A DNA stretch of 64,000 bases from the NCBI GenBank assembly GCA_942486035.1, contig CALNXK010000350.1:195001-259000 (forward strand), written 5' to 3'. Source of the DNA: Porites lobata (Eukaryota > Cnidaria > Anthozoa > Scleractinia > Poritidae). Made by a program: the position numbers and the translations under genes. Positions 31,960 through 45,415 of this stretch are shown piece by piece; position 1 is the first letter of the stretch; each line of letters begins with the position of its first letter. The notes below the pieces were generated by a model that was not told the DNA's origin, made no database searches, and saw only the letters and a program-made list of their open reading frames with translations.

Positions 31960-34900
31960 ACAATGGAAACGGTGCCTTAATTTCCATGTACTTAGTCAGC
32001 TTACTTGAGTAAGACCCCACTGCTACCTTGGTTAATCAGATGCAAGCATTGCAATGAGTTGGAAGCGCCTCATTGAATATAAATAACTATGCTGGTTGGT
32101 GATTGAGATTGAGCGTAAGATTGTATTTTGGTTTTACTGATCCGCCCAAACCATCCGGGTGGTATCGCAAATATAAAGGGGACGAAACAATAGAAGAGAC
32201 GTCAGCCAATCAGGAAATACTGACGACACTATAACTGATAAAACTGATTGGACAATACCGATTCTTTTATCTTTAATTGGTTTGTTCGTTGTTGTGATTT
32301 GAAATGGCAAAGGGAAGTACCTTTGAATGGAACTTTTGCTGGCCTTCTCGTAAAATTGAAAGTTTTTTTAAGAAATAGAGAGAAAGAGAAAGAAACGGCA
32401 TTCTGATTATCGATGCTGGCATTCACAGATTCATTATAAACGGCGACATTTACATCGATCTGTCTTATCTCTGCGACATATATTATATCCAATTCTTCCT
32501 TTTTTTGGCGAGGCAAGTAATTATAAACTGCGTTATAATTCTTTTAAAGAACTAATCGGATGAAGCGAAGCTAACCGATAAACTGTGAACATCAAATCAT
32601 AATAGAAGAAAGGAAAATCAACGACTGTCTTAGCGGCCGACCGGTTCATTTATAGTTTACTAGAACGTTAGGGCGTAAACAGAACGACAAAAACTGTAGA
32701 GTACACAAAGACTACGTTTCATTTAACCACTGATTCTAAGCCAGAGAAGAGAAAAGGACGTGTAAAAAACGAATTTAAAAAACGAGCTAACAAAGCAAAA
32801 ATTTGGAATTGGTTGTCATCAAACCAAAATTGATTCATAGTGCGTTTATGTTTTTTGTGAGAGTTCGTTTTTAAAATTCATAAAAACAAAACTTTGAACG
32901 TGAGTGATAACACCCTTTGTTTTAGATAAAAGCTAGAAATGCAAATTGTTTTTGTGGTTGCAGAAACCATTGTTGGTTAGTTGTGGTCGGTGGTGAAATT
33001 AAAACAAGTTTTACCATTATTTTGTATTTTTTACTCGTTATTTTTCAAAACGGCCAGCGCGAATAGAAGTTTTTTTAATTAATGTCCCTGCTTCAGCATT
33101 GTTTTACAGCCGATGCAAAGTTTTTGACATCCTTTCTAACCATTACCATGCATTGTGACATGGTGCCGACCGTACACTTTTTCTTTTTAGTTTTGGCACA
33201 ACATTGTGCCTTCGTTTCTTCTTTCAATAGGGAGCTCAAGCAATAGCATTCCACGCACGTCTATAGGAAGACAGACCTTTATCTTGTTTAATATGTCATG
33301 ACTGAACCCAAATGTTTATCACTAGTAGTCTTAATAGAACGCTTTGCCCGAAAATTTGGGCATCATACTGCTCGGCAGAATACTGCCCAAGGATGCAAAA
33401 AACGCACTTTCGGTTGACGTGCGTCCGGCTCAAAACGTCTTTTAAGCTCACTATTAAAATGCTGAATAATATCAACATGTAGAACGTTGTATCTCCACTC
33501 CTCCTTTTCTTACTTGATCTCCCAAACCTGCGTCAAGGGCAAGGCGATTGAATTTGTGGTATCCCGTTCACGCTCGTCTTCATCCCCCTAGGTTTTCTTC
33601 ACCTTTTTAAAGGTACTTAAAAGTACTAAACAATATTTATTGCTTTTATTGCGCATTTTAACATTAAAAGATATGATCAAATGCGCAAATACTTGCCATG
33701 TAGTACAATCAGCCTGATCTCCACTGACTAGTTACCCGCAAAATGCGTAGAGAATATTCAGTTATGCACCTTGCTCGTTGAGGGGTGCACTGGTTGGTAA
33801 TACATTCTAACCCAGAATCATTCATTTTATACAGTCAGTAGAACCTCGATTTTTGATTCGGATAACCTAGAATTCTTCGCTAACACGAACTAAATTTCCT
33901 TTCCCTTGATCAAAACTTTACTGAAATTTACCCTGATAACTCAAATTCCCCTCTAACTCGAACTGCTTTTCGTTTCCCTTCAGAGTTTGAGTTACCTGGT
34001 CGTTACCGTAAACTTGTCGCGTCTAGCTTACGGGAGAGGTTGCGAGAAGAGCTTCGACTGGATATAGAAGGATAAAAAAGTTACTGAACCCTATTATCAC
34101 GGCAAAATATCGTCATTTGTTGGAGTTTCTCACAGGTCAATTCCCTTCTTCAGCCCTCGGCTTTGGCAAGTCGTATTTCGCTTAGCAGCGCCCAAGAATT
34201 AACAATTTATTAAATCACTTCAGATGGTAGTATCTCCAAGAACAATTATCTGCTAAAAAAACAAATCTACTCTTAACTTAAAGGCACCAGACGAGAAAGA
34301 TTATTACGAAAGCTTAGGGCAGAAAGAATGCAATATAATATTATAAAGTAACCCTGTCGGCAAACTAGAGGATGTTTGTTTATAATCAGAATCAAAAAGC
34401 TCTTTTGTCTTCAAATCTTTTTGTCAGCAGATCTCATTTTTGCGGCAAAATCTTAAACGTTCTCAGATGATCGCCTTGTGCCTACCTTTGCCCGCGAGCA
34501 AAAGCAAAAATCAGGAACAAACAAATAAACAAACAAAAATAAGTAAATAACATCTTTTTACAGGCAAAAACAAGAAGCATACAAAAACTACACCCGCTTT
34601 TATAAATAACGAATTATCATCCCTTTCGAAAATGGCTAATTCAAATTTAATTGAAGACCCGGGGAATTCCCTTACTTCTTTAGCCTAAAAGGTTACGTGC
34701 CACTGAACTACAGGAAGTTGGTTTTAAGGTTTCACTAGTGAGTCTCAAACAGGGTGAACTAATTCACCATTCAGCCTCTTTAACAAAGTGGCGGTTTGGA
34801 CCGGATGCCTTTTAAAGAGTGTGAAAGTTGGGCCTACTTTTGTGCTATAAATAATCCTTTTGTAGAATTACCTGATGTTCGTTTTAAAAAAATGCTTAAT

Positions 34901-36242
34901 TCTGTTTGCGAAACGAAATGAGTTAGGGTCATAAAATAATGTTTCGTTGTCTTAAACAGGGTAGGGTCAGGTTACTGTAAATCAAGTCTAATTACTACGA
35001 AACAAAACAAACCATCTTTCGTCTCTTTCGTGCTATTTGCTGGCTGTCGAAAAAATTAAGACCCCCCATTTTGACGCCCGTCCTAAAACAATGCATAGCT
35101 AAGGAATATTCCCAGTTACGGGAGCCAGTCAAACCACGCGAATATTGCTAATCATTGAAAATGGCTAAACATCTACTAGCTCCTCCTCAGGGTCGGTGCA
35201 TAGCGCTACAAAGGCAGGACGCTTTGCGTCGCGTTTTATCTCCACCATTATTTACCTCCTCTTCGATAGATAGTTGTGTACCTATATTCACTACAAGAAA
35301 CAAAATACAATGGCGACTTTTTTTCCTTTCTGTAAAAGGTATAGCAGTACCAAACGTCTTAATGCTAGCGGAAAATTAAATTTGGCCAAATGAACGATTC
35401 AGTTTTGTTTTCAGCTTGACTTATATCGCGGGCTGAAAGCTGAAGACGTCATCAAACACGTGACTTGGGCAAACTGATTTTTATCTATTAATTTAGGACA
35501 GTTAATTTACTTGTTATAGTCATTTATTATAAAACTATAGTTTTGGGTTAGGTAACTAACGCGCGAAATTCCATGATACTTCTTTGTTATTGTAAAAGCT
35601 GGTTTGCATGCAATGGTCACTATGTACGTGTAGTACGTGTATGTTTATACTGAAAGAAGCCTTGGGTTTAGAAGTCACGCAGTTTGACGCCCATGATTAG
35701 CTCCTTTCTTTATTTTAGGTGTATCCTTATTGGGCAAAGGTGACTATATCCTACTTGTGTTTCATCCGACCGAGACATAAAATCAGAGGAGCTCCTATGG
35801 GTCGGTGCAGGGTCGACAATTATATTATACATTGGAGCTCTTTTGTCATGGTGCACTGCTTTCTGGCTATTCTAACCTGTTATTGGTTCCACTCCGGATA
35901 AAACACAAAGGAAACGTTGTTGTTGTTGTTGTTGTTGTTTTTTTTTTTTCCATTAGAATATGGTAGAAAAGATTGCTCTCCAAGGGCGATGTTGGTATCA
36001 GGCTAAGATAAAAGTAACAGTATTTTTTTTAAGAAAACCATCAAAAACACAGAAAACTATAAAGTCGTGAAATTTATGGCATATAAAAACCTGCAAAGCA
36101 ATAAAAGCCTTGCTAAATATAAGAAAACTGTGCTGTTGACGAAGTTCCGTACTGCGACGGTCCGGCATAACTTAACTTCCTATCACTTGATGTATGGGTA
36201 TCCAAGACCGGATATACCCATACAGCTTGCCACGCAGGCTAG
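31960..36242. repeat. Duplicated block, copy 2
   Basis: Aligns with copies 1 and 3 from the AATGGAAACGGTGCCTTAAT stretch onward. Unlike them it has no CTHRC1-like pseudogene at its left end. Its right end, TTGCCACGCAGGCTA, is the right end of the CTAGCCTGCG MITE and is joined exactly as at 62678, so this junction is older than the duplication. (GTT)n lies near 35920. Confidence 0.8.
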
Positions 36243-36783
36243 CTTTCCTTTTTGTTAGTTCAATAACGACACAGCAGTTCAATAAGTACACAACAGATCA
36301 ATAACCACACCAGTAGTTCAATGACTACACATCAGTTCATTGAGCGTAAACTACATGCAGCTGCGGGAAGAATAGCCACAAATACGTTAGTTATTTTTTA
36401 ATAAGAATGCATAGCATTAAGTAAGTGGTAAATACTCACTTAGCTATGGTACGAGAACTAAATAGATAAATAGCTATGTTACACTGTTATTAAGTTCTAG
36501 TGAGCTCACTAATATAGACGGGAACATAGACTGATGTTATTTTAAAAAATTTTAGTCCGCTCAGAAGGTCTGTCATTCTCATCAGGGGCACAGTGAACAG
36601 AACTGGAAAGAGAGTCAGCGCCGAAAGGGTAAAGCCAACTTGGTCCGGAGAAAACTTCAACTAAATAACCCGACAACGCGCGCGTTAATAAAGCAGAAAA
36701 AAAATAACAGTCAACCGTGGATGAAATCTTGTTTTTTGACTCTCTTTCCGCACGTTTCAAACCGTGGTACCACAGCTGGCCCT
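36243..36783 (-). mobile_element. Repeat element, minus-oriented copy
   Basis: Runs from CTTTCCTTTTTGTTAGTTCA to GGTACCACAGCTGGCC. Read on the minus strand it starts GGCCAGCTGTGGTACC and ends AACTAACAAAAAGG. It is inserted at the edge of a gene unit. No transposase frame was recognised. Confidence 0.55.
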
Positions 36784-37626
36784 ACGTACTTGAGTTGACT
36801 ACCATCAATCTATGTTTAAAAATAGTTATTTTTACCGTACAAGTCCTGAACTTCCAACTTTCTTGGCTGTTTCAAACTTGAAAGGCAGCTTTTCCTGACC
36901 ATATTTCAAAAATCTGCTTTCGATATAATAATGTCTGTGCAAATATAAGAGATCATAACAATTGCAGGCGATGCCTCAGCAAGGTACCAACAGTTTTCTT
37001 TCCAAAACGAATTAGAAATAAAGTTTCAAATGCGTCTAACTCACGGCAGCTTGAATAAAAACAACTGGTAGGATGATTGCACTTTGTTTTCTTCACTCGA
37101 TGGCTTACGTCATTTCATATCACGCGCAATTTCTTCAAATGTTAACCTGCAACCGCCGTGAACTTTCGCGCGCAACTTGAAGGAGTTACGTCACAGTAAT
37201 CCTAGTGTCCAAGTGAGGCCTTTTTCTCACTAGTTCGGTTTTCGTATTCCAAAGAAGATAGAATTAAATTACATAAAGTCTCTGTCTTTAAAAAACGTAC
37301 AGCATTGTTTTAGTTAACCATTTCCATTATGGGCTAAGGCAAAAAAATACATAAATAAATAAATGTGATAAAGGTGACATACAAACACACAAACAATTAT
37401 TTAAATAACAATAATAATGAGTTATGACGGGGTTTTACAACCATGATACCCCGCCCATAAACATCCCTATCTTATTTTACAAGCAACCAAAAGGATGCCT
37501 GTCGCACGAGTGCAATGACCCTCTGCAGCCGTGAACAAGCTGACAGATCTGGCGCACAGCGCGCAGTTTAAGGGAAAGACATGGTTGCCATATACCAGAA
37601 TAGCCCAGTATATGGATTCAATAGCT
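36784..37626. other. No gene seen
   Basis: Unidentified sequence between the two repeat copies, with an ATAAATAAATAAATG run near 37350. Confidence 0.35.
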
Positions 37627-38128
37627 CAGTTTTCCTTTTTGTTAGTTCAATAACGACACAGCAGTTCAATAAGTACACAACAGATCAATAACCACACCAG
37701 TAGTTCAATGACTACACATCAGTTCATTGAGCGTAAACTACATGCAGCTGCGGGAAGAATAGCCACAAATACGTTAGTTATTTTTTTAATAAGAATGCAT
37801 AGCATTAAGTAAGTGGTAAATACTCATTTAGCTATGGTACGAGAACTAAATAGATAAATAGCTATGTTACACTGCTATTAAGTTCTAGTCAGCTCACTAA
37901 TATAGACGGGAACATAGACTGATGTTACTTTAAAATTTTTAGTCCGCTCAGAAGGTCTGTCATTCTCGTCAGGGGCACAGTGAACAGACCTGGAAAGAGA
38001 GTCAGCGCCGAAAGGGTATTCTTCCCGCAGCTGCATGTAGTTTACGCTGAACTACTGGTGTGGTTATTGATCTGTTGTGTATTTATTGAACTGCTGTGTC
38101 GTTATTGAACTAACAAAAAGGAAAACTG
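37627..38128. mobile_element. 502-bp foldback element
   Basis: The left arm from CAGTTTTCCTTTTTGTTAG and the right arm ending CTAACAAAAAGGAAAACTG are inverted copies over about 110-130 bp, both carrying the ATTGAACT minisatellite. The centre is a shortened version of the 36-kb element. Confidence 0.7.
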
Positions 38129-38335
38129 ACCCATACAGCACTGCAGGGGTGATTAAAGTTCCCATGATTGTGACGCCCCCTGGACCACCCCCCCACCGCG
38201 CCTCCTATTTTGTAAGGAAAGAAACCCTGGGAACTCGGTAGGTTAGGTCTTTGTTCATAAACGCACTCCAACAGGAAAGTATGCAAATAGCTGCATTGGA
38301 TAGATCGATATTGAGAGACCGTACGGGCATACTAT

Positions 38336-38385
38336 AGGAAAATTCATTACCTGACGAGGGAATTCCACGTTAAATTGCACGCGAA

Positions 38386-38433
<48 letters not shown>

Positions 38434-39519
38434 AAGTGCAATTTAACGTGGAATTCTCGAGTCAGGTAATGAATTTTCCTTGAATCGCATAATTGAATAA
38501 AAATCAGAAGAAAAAAAAAGAAAACAGCAATAATATTGTTTGTTTTTATCCTGAGCGCGCGCTCCAGAAAGCCATTTCAAAGTCAACTGTCAGAACTGTC
38601 ATTGCGTTAGCGAATAGGAAGCAAGGTCAGTCGTACACGTTTGAACCTTCGACAACTTTTTTTGTACCTTGTGCTTGTTTTCACATTTGTTTTCAAACTT
38701 TTTTACATGTAAACAAGCTTCACACTAATCGTAAGGATAAATACAGATATTTTACTGAATTTAGAAGCCGTTTATGTAGAACGTCTTTTTTCAAATTGGT
38801 CATTTGTTCGAGAAGGAAAATAATTTACACCTTTTACCTCTTCGGCGGCAAAACTGAAAGAAATCAAGTGTCCAAGCGAAAGCACTGAAAGTTTAACATG
38901 TTTAACGTCGCGATTGACATAAGGTAAGTACCTTGAAATGTTTTAGAAATGCTGTTCAAGTTCAGCTCTGTTTTGTACTTTTATAAGTACCACGATTCAG
39001 GACGATTGCAAGCGGCGTACTCTTTTTCGTGTTTTCAGGGGCCATGTCCTCTTTGAAGGTATTTATTTCTTCTTCTGTATATGGGACAATCGACCCCGGC
39101 ACTTCCTCCGTTGTCGCTTCTCCGTTTTGTTTGGTTGAACTTTGGATTGCCATTTTCTGGGCCGTGTTCACAGGATTTTCTTGTTTTCTGGTTGTCGCGA
39201 GTGAAAGAGGTTTTATGTCTCTTCGAGAATCTGTAGTTCAGTTCAAAACAAGGAAGAACCTCCGGCTCACTTTAAAAAACGCTTTTGTTTGTTTTTAACT
39301 CTTCAAAAAGTGACAATGAATGGTTTTGAAAACAGTTTAAAATGACATTGTAGAAAACCTTTTTTGCATGTTGTTGTGTTAGAATTTGACGATAGTTGTT
39401 GTTACGTAGATGCGAAACAATATCGCTTAGCCTCGTTTTCAACTCGCAATTCCACACTAAATACCTCGCTTCGTTAACCAATCAGAATGCGAGATTTTAC
39501 TTAATTATGCGATTCTAAG
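38336..39519. mobile_element. ~1.18-kb composite insertion with palindromic head
   Basis: 38336-38480 is a near-perfect palindrome: AGGAAAATTCATTACCTGAC on the left and its complement on the right, both arms with TTCCACGTTAAATTGCAC and ACCGATATCGCAC. From 38480, TTGAATCGCATAATTGA is mirrored at 39500-39519 by TTAATTATGCGATTCTAA. The matching flank of unit C (near 19350) is uninterrupted (GGCATACTGAGTTCAATTTT). A minus frame (39171-38962) with FKEDMAPENTKKST may be a recombinase or transposase scrap. Confidence 0.6.
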
Positions 39520-39747
39520 TTAAGTTTTCGTTGTTAGGACATGCAACACAAATAATAGACAAGATCTGTACATACTGTTAAGTAAGACATTGTCTTTTAT
39601 TGAAAGCTTCAATCACACATTAAAGCAGACCACACTGACATGAAAGAAATATAACAAAGATGCTATTAAAGTAATGGGAAGGTTTGACAAGAATCTCAAT
39701 GTTACGAGTACAAACATTCCATTTTTTCCCACTGTTTGAGAGATAAT

Positions 39748-39928
39748 CTAGCCTGCCTGACAGGCATTCCAAAGGGAAGGGAAAGAGGATTTTGGGCGCG
39801 TGAGAAGGACGAAGGGCGCGCGAGGAAGGAGGAAAGGGAAAGCCCTCCTACCTTCCCTTCTCAGTCGCACGCGGTCTCGCGCCTCAATTCCCTTCCCTTC
39901 CCTCTCGAACGCTTGCTACGCAGGCTAG
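39748..39928. mobile_element. MITE with CTAGCCTGCGTGGC ends, copy in unit D
   Basis: CTAGCCTGCCTGACAGGC at the left, TTGCTACGCAGGCTAG at the right, GATAAT on both sides. Same position as in units A, C and E. Confidence 0.7.
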
Positions 39929-40587
39929 TGATAATCAAGTTATCCTATTTATATCATATTTTTATCTTTCCAGCTAATTGTTATACATTTTACTAAGTGA
40001 GATTTTAATCCTCAAAATTCTTATCCGATTTTTATAAAGGTTTCTGAGGTTTTGCCTCAAAGTGTTTAGCTACAAAAGGAATCGTGTTTAAGGCGCGATT
40101 TAATTAAAGATTTTCTAAAATATTTTAATGGCGAAGATTACCTCTTTAGCAATTTTTTTTTCAGATGAAAGATTATATCACGACGTTTGCTTTGACTGCA
40201 TAATCAATTTAAAGACTTAATGAAATGAACGGCAATCTGGTGGTATCCATGGTAACCCAAGAGAGAAAGGGTTCCCCTGAAGCTGTATTGATATATTTTG
40301 TATCCACAACATATCACCTTTAAAAAGCATTGCCAATCAATCGCTCTCCATCACTGCAATTTTTGTCTCGTCACGCGACGGGAAAGAACGTTGCGTGACA
40401 AGACAAAACGGCTGCATCAGGGACCAATTCCCTACGCGCTCAGCCGATTATTGTGTCGTCACGAAAGGTGCCTCCCCACATAGAGAAGCGCTGCGAGTCA
40501 GAACAAAGAACTGCAGCAAAAAAGTGCATGAATAGGAGACTAACATGCCTACATAATTATACAAATTTTTAATACTGTTTTAAGCAA

Positions 40588-40619
40588 GAGTTTACAGGAT
40601 CCTAGGCTCCTGAAGTTTA
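40588..40619. mobile_element. Transposon excision footprint, unit D
   Basis: GAGTTTA, CAGGATCCTAGGCTCCTG, AAGTTTA: the same structure as in unit C, with two later substitutions. Confidence 0.55.
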
Positions 40620-40794
40620 CTATTAACAATCTAATACGACTAAAGTAGCCACAAAGGACAAAAAAGAAGATAAATAAATAAATAAAAAAAAATAACCAAA
40701 AACAGTACTCTCGCACCATGCGCTTTACAGTCTATATTTGTAGAATGCTATTCTAAGGAAATTAAAACAGCGCCAAAGTTCCAGTCTCCCCTTA

Positions 40795-42716
40795 TTAGGA
40801 CTGGGACCTAGATACTTCTTCAATCATTATCCGGGACACTGAATTCCACCCAGTTTCAGCATCACCCAAGGTGTAGCTGCGACCACACTGTCCTACCCAT
40901 AATTCCACTCTAACAGCGCCTTGTGGGATGTTTTCACAGTACCCCGCAAATGACCGATGATGCAGCAGATTAGGGCTCCCAGATGGCCACCAGTTGTAAA
41001 CAACAGCCTCAATCGTCATTGGTCCACTGCATTCATTTCCATTGAACTTGAAATACCATCGGTTACACTTCTCACTACTTCCATAGACCCTCATGTTTCC
41101 CTGGAATGAGACTCTGAGCGCTGAATTAGACTGCAGTTTGTTAAACGCACAGTCCTAAAATAAAATCAAACAAATCAAACATATTGTAGCAAGGCGATCA
41201 ACAGTGTGTAATGATTGATGCTAACAACTCCAGTCAAGATTACTCTCTAATTTTTTAAAAACTATGTAATAACTTCAATTTTCGTTGTCCTTATCCATAT
41301 GGCCAGGAATCATTTTATCACCCAAGATTGTTTTCCCTTTTTTCGTTCAAAAAGAACCAAAGTAGAGAGAAATGTAACTTAGTTATTTATGTTATGTGTT
41401 GGCAAATGGTGAGTGAGAAGGTAGACGTTCGCCTTTGAAATATTTTGATTTAGAGAGGAATTACTTTCGTTTGGAGTGTGTTATGATTCTTATTCTAATT
41501 ACCTTAATCTTTCCTTTATCAGTACTGGTGTCTCGTTTCCACACACATTGTTTCCAGTTGGTTTGTGTTACTACACTTGCTTGACTTGCTTTGGCGCTTT
41601 CTCCTTTCTCTCCTTTGTCTCCTTTTCTTCCTGGATTTCCTACAATGCCTCGCTCTCCTTTTATTCCGACGGCTCCGCGCACTCCTTTCATTCCCGGAAG
41701 TCCATGTTGACCTTTCATTCCCTTAATTCCTCGGGGTCCACTCTTCCCAGGGGGTCCTTCGCGCCCTCTGTCTCCTCTTGCACCCGGCATTCCTTGTGAT
41801 CCTTTATCACCAATTTGTCCTTTTACTCCTTCCCTTCCCTGGGGTCCGTGTGGCCCCGGGACGCCCGGCACTCCCGGTATCCCATTTGATCCTGGAATAC
41901 CAGGGAAACCCATCATAGATCGCTGAAAGTAAAGATGACTTGCAATAAGCAGAGACGATAATAGATGACTCGTGGAGGGGGGTGGGGGGGAATGTACTCC
42001 TCGGAATTTTTGGTGGAGATGTGCCGCCCGGTTCCCTAAATCCTGACTCTTTTTCAGACACGTCATTTTTACACTCGTTTTCAGACTCTAAAATTCATAC
42101 CAGTTTTCAGACCTTTCCTCTAACAAATTATGCATGTCACCATTACTTAGATTAAGAACAGCAACGAAAAAGAATTCGCATAATTATTTCTCTCTCCTTC
42201 TCATTTGGAATTGAAACGATAAATACGTTCATACACGCCCGTAGCTCCCTCGCAAACAATGATTCCACACCAATATGAACAAAGTCTGTACCTGCCAGCC
42301 GTCTCCATTGTTTTCGAGGTACGGAATGGACCTTGGACATCATAATCCTATTTAAAGTGTTATCTCGCCTCGAGTAGACTTTGATGGAATCAGAGAAAAT
42401 TAACAGCTAACAATGCACAGGCATCAGGTTTTCGAGGAAAGATCATGCTGAAGCGAGGACATTTAAATAAACTGCTATACACTTTTAACGGGTACTATTT
42501 ACTAAATCATCATAACCGACATGAGACTAGTAAAACAGTTTCTGGGTGTACCTAATGTACGGCGCGGTTCTCGTTTTTTTTTTTGTATCTCTATGCATTT
42601 CTTACCTGGCATAAGTCTTTTAACTTTGAATCGTTTTGTTGCTGAGGTGAGGTGGTTGTTCCCAGTAAGCCGCCAAAGAAAGAGAGAATCAGGAAAACAG
42701 CGAAATACTGGACCAT
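40795..42716 (-). CDS. Gene D: CTHRC1-like secreted collagen, 296 aa
   Basis: Exons (minus strand): 42716-42606, 41922-41503 and 41154-40795; introns of 683 and 348 bases, GT-AG (second acceptor TTTTAG), phase 0. Residues 1-37: signal peptide (MVQYFAVFLIL) and KLKDLCQ. Residues 38-177: RSMM, then 35 uninterrupted G-X-Y triplets (GFPGIPGSNGIPG to GEKGES), then the TNWKQCVW linker ending DKGKIK. Residues 178-296: C-terminal domain with DCAFNKLQ, RWYFKFNG, ECSGP, GYCENIP, VGQCG and GWNSVSRI; it is one residue longer than its relatives at GRSYTLGD. The triplet run is much longer than the roughly 12 triplets of vertebrate CTHRC1. A TATA box is 61 bases before the ATG. This is the best-preserved copy, with no Gly breaks and short introns. 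Confidence 0.92.
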
Positions 42717-42776
42717 GGCGATGAGAGTAGAACTAGAACAGAGCGTATTCTGAAATCAGTGCTACGTGCTCATTCA

Positions 42777-42783
42777 TTTTATA
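42777..42783 (-). promoter_or_regulatory. TATA box of gene D
   Basis: TATAAAA on the minus strand, 61 bases upstream of the ATG, within a segment (GAGCACGTAGCACTGATTTC) shared by H, D and E. It predicts a 5' untranslated leader of about 30 bases. Confidence 0.65.
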
Positions 42784-45312
42784 GCAAATATTTTAAGTAA
42801 AACCTCTTTTCCTGTATATTGTTTGCTTGTTTTTGCTTGTTTGTTTTTCCTTTTATGGCAATTTTTTTGCATCTTCTTATTCCCTGCCTATAAGCCCTCT
42901 TCAGAGTACTGAAACAGGGTCAATAGATGAACGTTCCAAAAATAAATCGAATCACAGAACATAAATTGTTACAAAAGCAACAACGTTTTATGCATGCTAT
43001 CACGACTTTTCGTTTCTAACGGTACCCGATGCCTTTCCTCTTTAGAGCGCCAAAAATAATACTTTGCCTTCAGTCCAAGTTGGCTATGTTACGTTGTTAT
43101 ATCAGAAAAAGTGGCGGGTCCATTAAGCTCCAACTAAGCAAGCCTCAACGTGTCTAATGTCTGTGTGTTTATTTTTAAACACTCATATCTTATACCTTGG
43201 AGAAGTGGTGGGAAGGGGGGTTGGGGGTTCCCTACAATAACCTATACGGGGAGGTTCCCCAACAGGGTACATCTTTCAATTCAGGACAGACTATTCCACG
43301 TTCTTTTCTTTTTGTCAACTTTTGATATGGAGAAGTTAAGCAGTTGGCACCACTGAAAAGAAATGCCTTAAAATTAGTAAAATTGCCAAGCTTTGAAAGT
43401 GATTTGTTGACAAGTGGCCAAGATAGAGCTCCTCAAAGTCGCGCGAAATTTTATAGGACGTTTGTATGGTTCGTGCCGGGCACAAAGTTCATCGACATCG
43501 AGTTACATCCAGTCCTGTTAAATGTAGCTTATTCTTAACAGAGCGTCTTCAGTATTAAACTATTACCATAAACTGTTCCTTATACAAAAGCGTTCAAACG
43601 GGGGGGCTTTAATACCCGTGGGGGCTTACTGATGGCATAGAAAAACGCGCTTCGAAATAAGTTGTAGCATTGCTGATCAAAATAGATGTTTTTGCATTTA
43701 CTGGTCGTTAATAAAGGTTTCAAAACGTCATTATAAATCGAATTCAATTCAGTTCAAGCAAGAGGGGAGCTAATTATACCCGGTGGGGCTTATATTCGGA
43801 TTTATTTTTTTTTTCGTTTACCGGCATAATATGGGCCCATAACTGGAGAGGGGGGCTTCTACGGTGTTTGCCGACATTGGTTCAGGCCAATAGACGGGAT
43901 ACGAAAGGGTACCCCGGCTTTTCTGTCGAAAATGATATGTTAAGGGTTAATGGGTTAGTCCTCAGGGGCGGCCTCCCCATCTTCGTACATATTTTTGCTG
44001 TAGCAGACGTTACATTATGGAGAACGTGACCCTACTTTTTGAAACGTATACTTGCTGCAAAACATGCACAGTAGCGATTTATTTATGTTAGAGGCAGCCA
44101 GTCCTCACTGAGCGATAACAAAATTGTGAGTCAAGCAGCAAGTAACATAATAGAGCTTAAGCAACAATGGCGGGAGAAAGGAGGAACTTGCTCTTGTAAC
44201 TGGAGAGCTTTAACCCGGTTTTCACACTATGATTTTTCGAAAGAAAAACGAAAAGATAAAAACTGGCCAAAAACCGGATAGACTAAAATAAACTGTTGCA
44301 TCACCATATATTTTATTTGGAAATCGGGCTTACAACCGCTACGCTTAAATCAGCCTTTAAACAGCAGCACAACAAATGATAATGGATTACAACTTTTTTA
44401 TACCTTTTATTATATTCTACTCAACTAAGTCGTGCAATGCGAACACCCAAAGACGAGTGACTTTTGGTTTCTCTTTTTATAAAAGTTAAACCCATTCGTT
44501 ATTGTCTGACATGCTTTCAACTCGCTAATCTCACAACCACAAATGCATGTACACTGATGTATTATTTTAAAGTACAAAAGCTTACAAACGTAACTTGCTT
44601 TATGATTTAATAGCAACATAGTGGAGCCCCGCCATGCGACCACCTCGTTGAAGATCATATTCTCTCCATACAAACGTAGAAATCGCTGACTTTTTTTTAT
44701 TGTTTTGAAAATCGCCCATTAAAGCGACCACCCCATTATTACGATCAGGATTTTATAGCCCAACGGTGATCGCATTGACGGGGTTACATTGTAGTAAATT
44801 GCTTTATGACTTCAGTTTCAGGGTCGCGACTGACCTTCACTGAGCTGAAACAAGGCTTGGGTACTTGGGTAAATTTTTGTTGGGTATGTGCCACTGGCCT
44901 CTCCGAGCCCCTACCCCATTATAGTCTATTTTGTGGCCAATTATAGACCCCATCTTAGTCACTTTTGGGCAAATATGTAATTTTTGCGATCCCAACTTAG
45001 TCACTTGACCCTTTTTTTTTTCGCTATTCTAACCTTTTATTAGTTCACCTTCGGCTGAAACATCGAGGAAACGTAGGTTAGGATGATAGAAAAGATAACT
45101 CTCCAAGGGCGATCAGTTGCTATCAGGCTAAGACAAAAGTGTCAGTATTTTCAAGGAAACCATAAAAAACACAGAAAAGGATAAAGTAGTTAAACTTTGG
45201 AATAAAAACGTTCAAAGCAATAAAAGCCTTGCTAATTAAAAGGAATTGTACTCTTGACGGAAGTTCGTGCTGCGACGGTCCGGCATAACTTAACTTTATA
45301 TAACTTGCGGTA
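42784..45312. other. Upstream region of gene D and spacer
   Basis: 42784-44440 is a paralogue of the regions upstream of H and E. It is followed by the short pogo-like element at 44619-44793 and then the array-wide TCCGGCATAACTTAAC segment. No gene supported. Confidence 0.5.
44619..44793. mobile_element. Short pogo/Tigger-like element (undivided)
   Basis: TAGTGGAGCCCCGCC to GACGGGGTTACATTGTA, with inverted ends. It is the uninterrupted counterpart of 29235-30824. Confidence 0.45.
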
Positions 45313-45415
45313 TGGGCATCCCCTACCGGGATCGAACCGGGAATGCCCATACGGTATCCCCTATCGGGTATACCCATACGGTATCCCCTACTGGGTATAC
45401 CCATACGGTACTGAT
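45313..45415. repeat. ~27-bp minisatellite
   Basis: Three to four units of CCCATACGGTATCCCCTACC followed by GGGTATA. Related single units occur near 8240, 19195 and 36197, so the expansion is local to unit E. Confidence 0.7.

Noticed and set aside
35155..35379. Plus-strand frame MAKHLLAPPQGRCIALQ, also at 61661
   Set aside because: The two copies agree for about 40 codons only because the blocks are duplicates. They then differ by indels that change frame, and block copy 1 lacks it.
38493..38888. 131-codon plus-strand frame
   Set aside because: It lies inside a transposon-like insertion, starts in a poly-A/K tract and shows no domain; coding not supported.
45328..45350. GGATCGAACCGGG resembling a tRNA T-arm/B box on the minus strand
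   Set aside because: It lies in a minisatellite, and no cloverleaf or A box could be placed around it.
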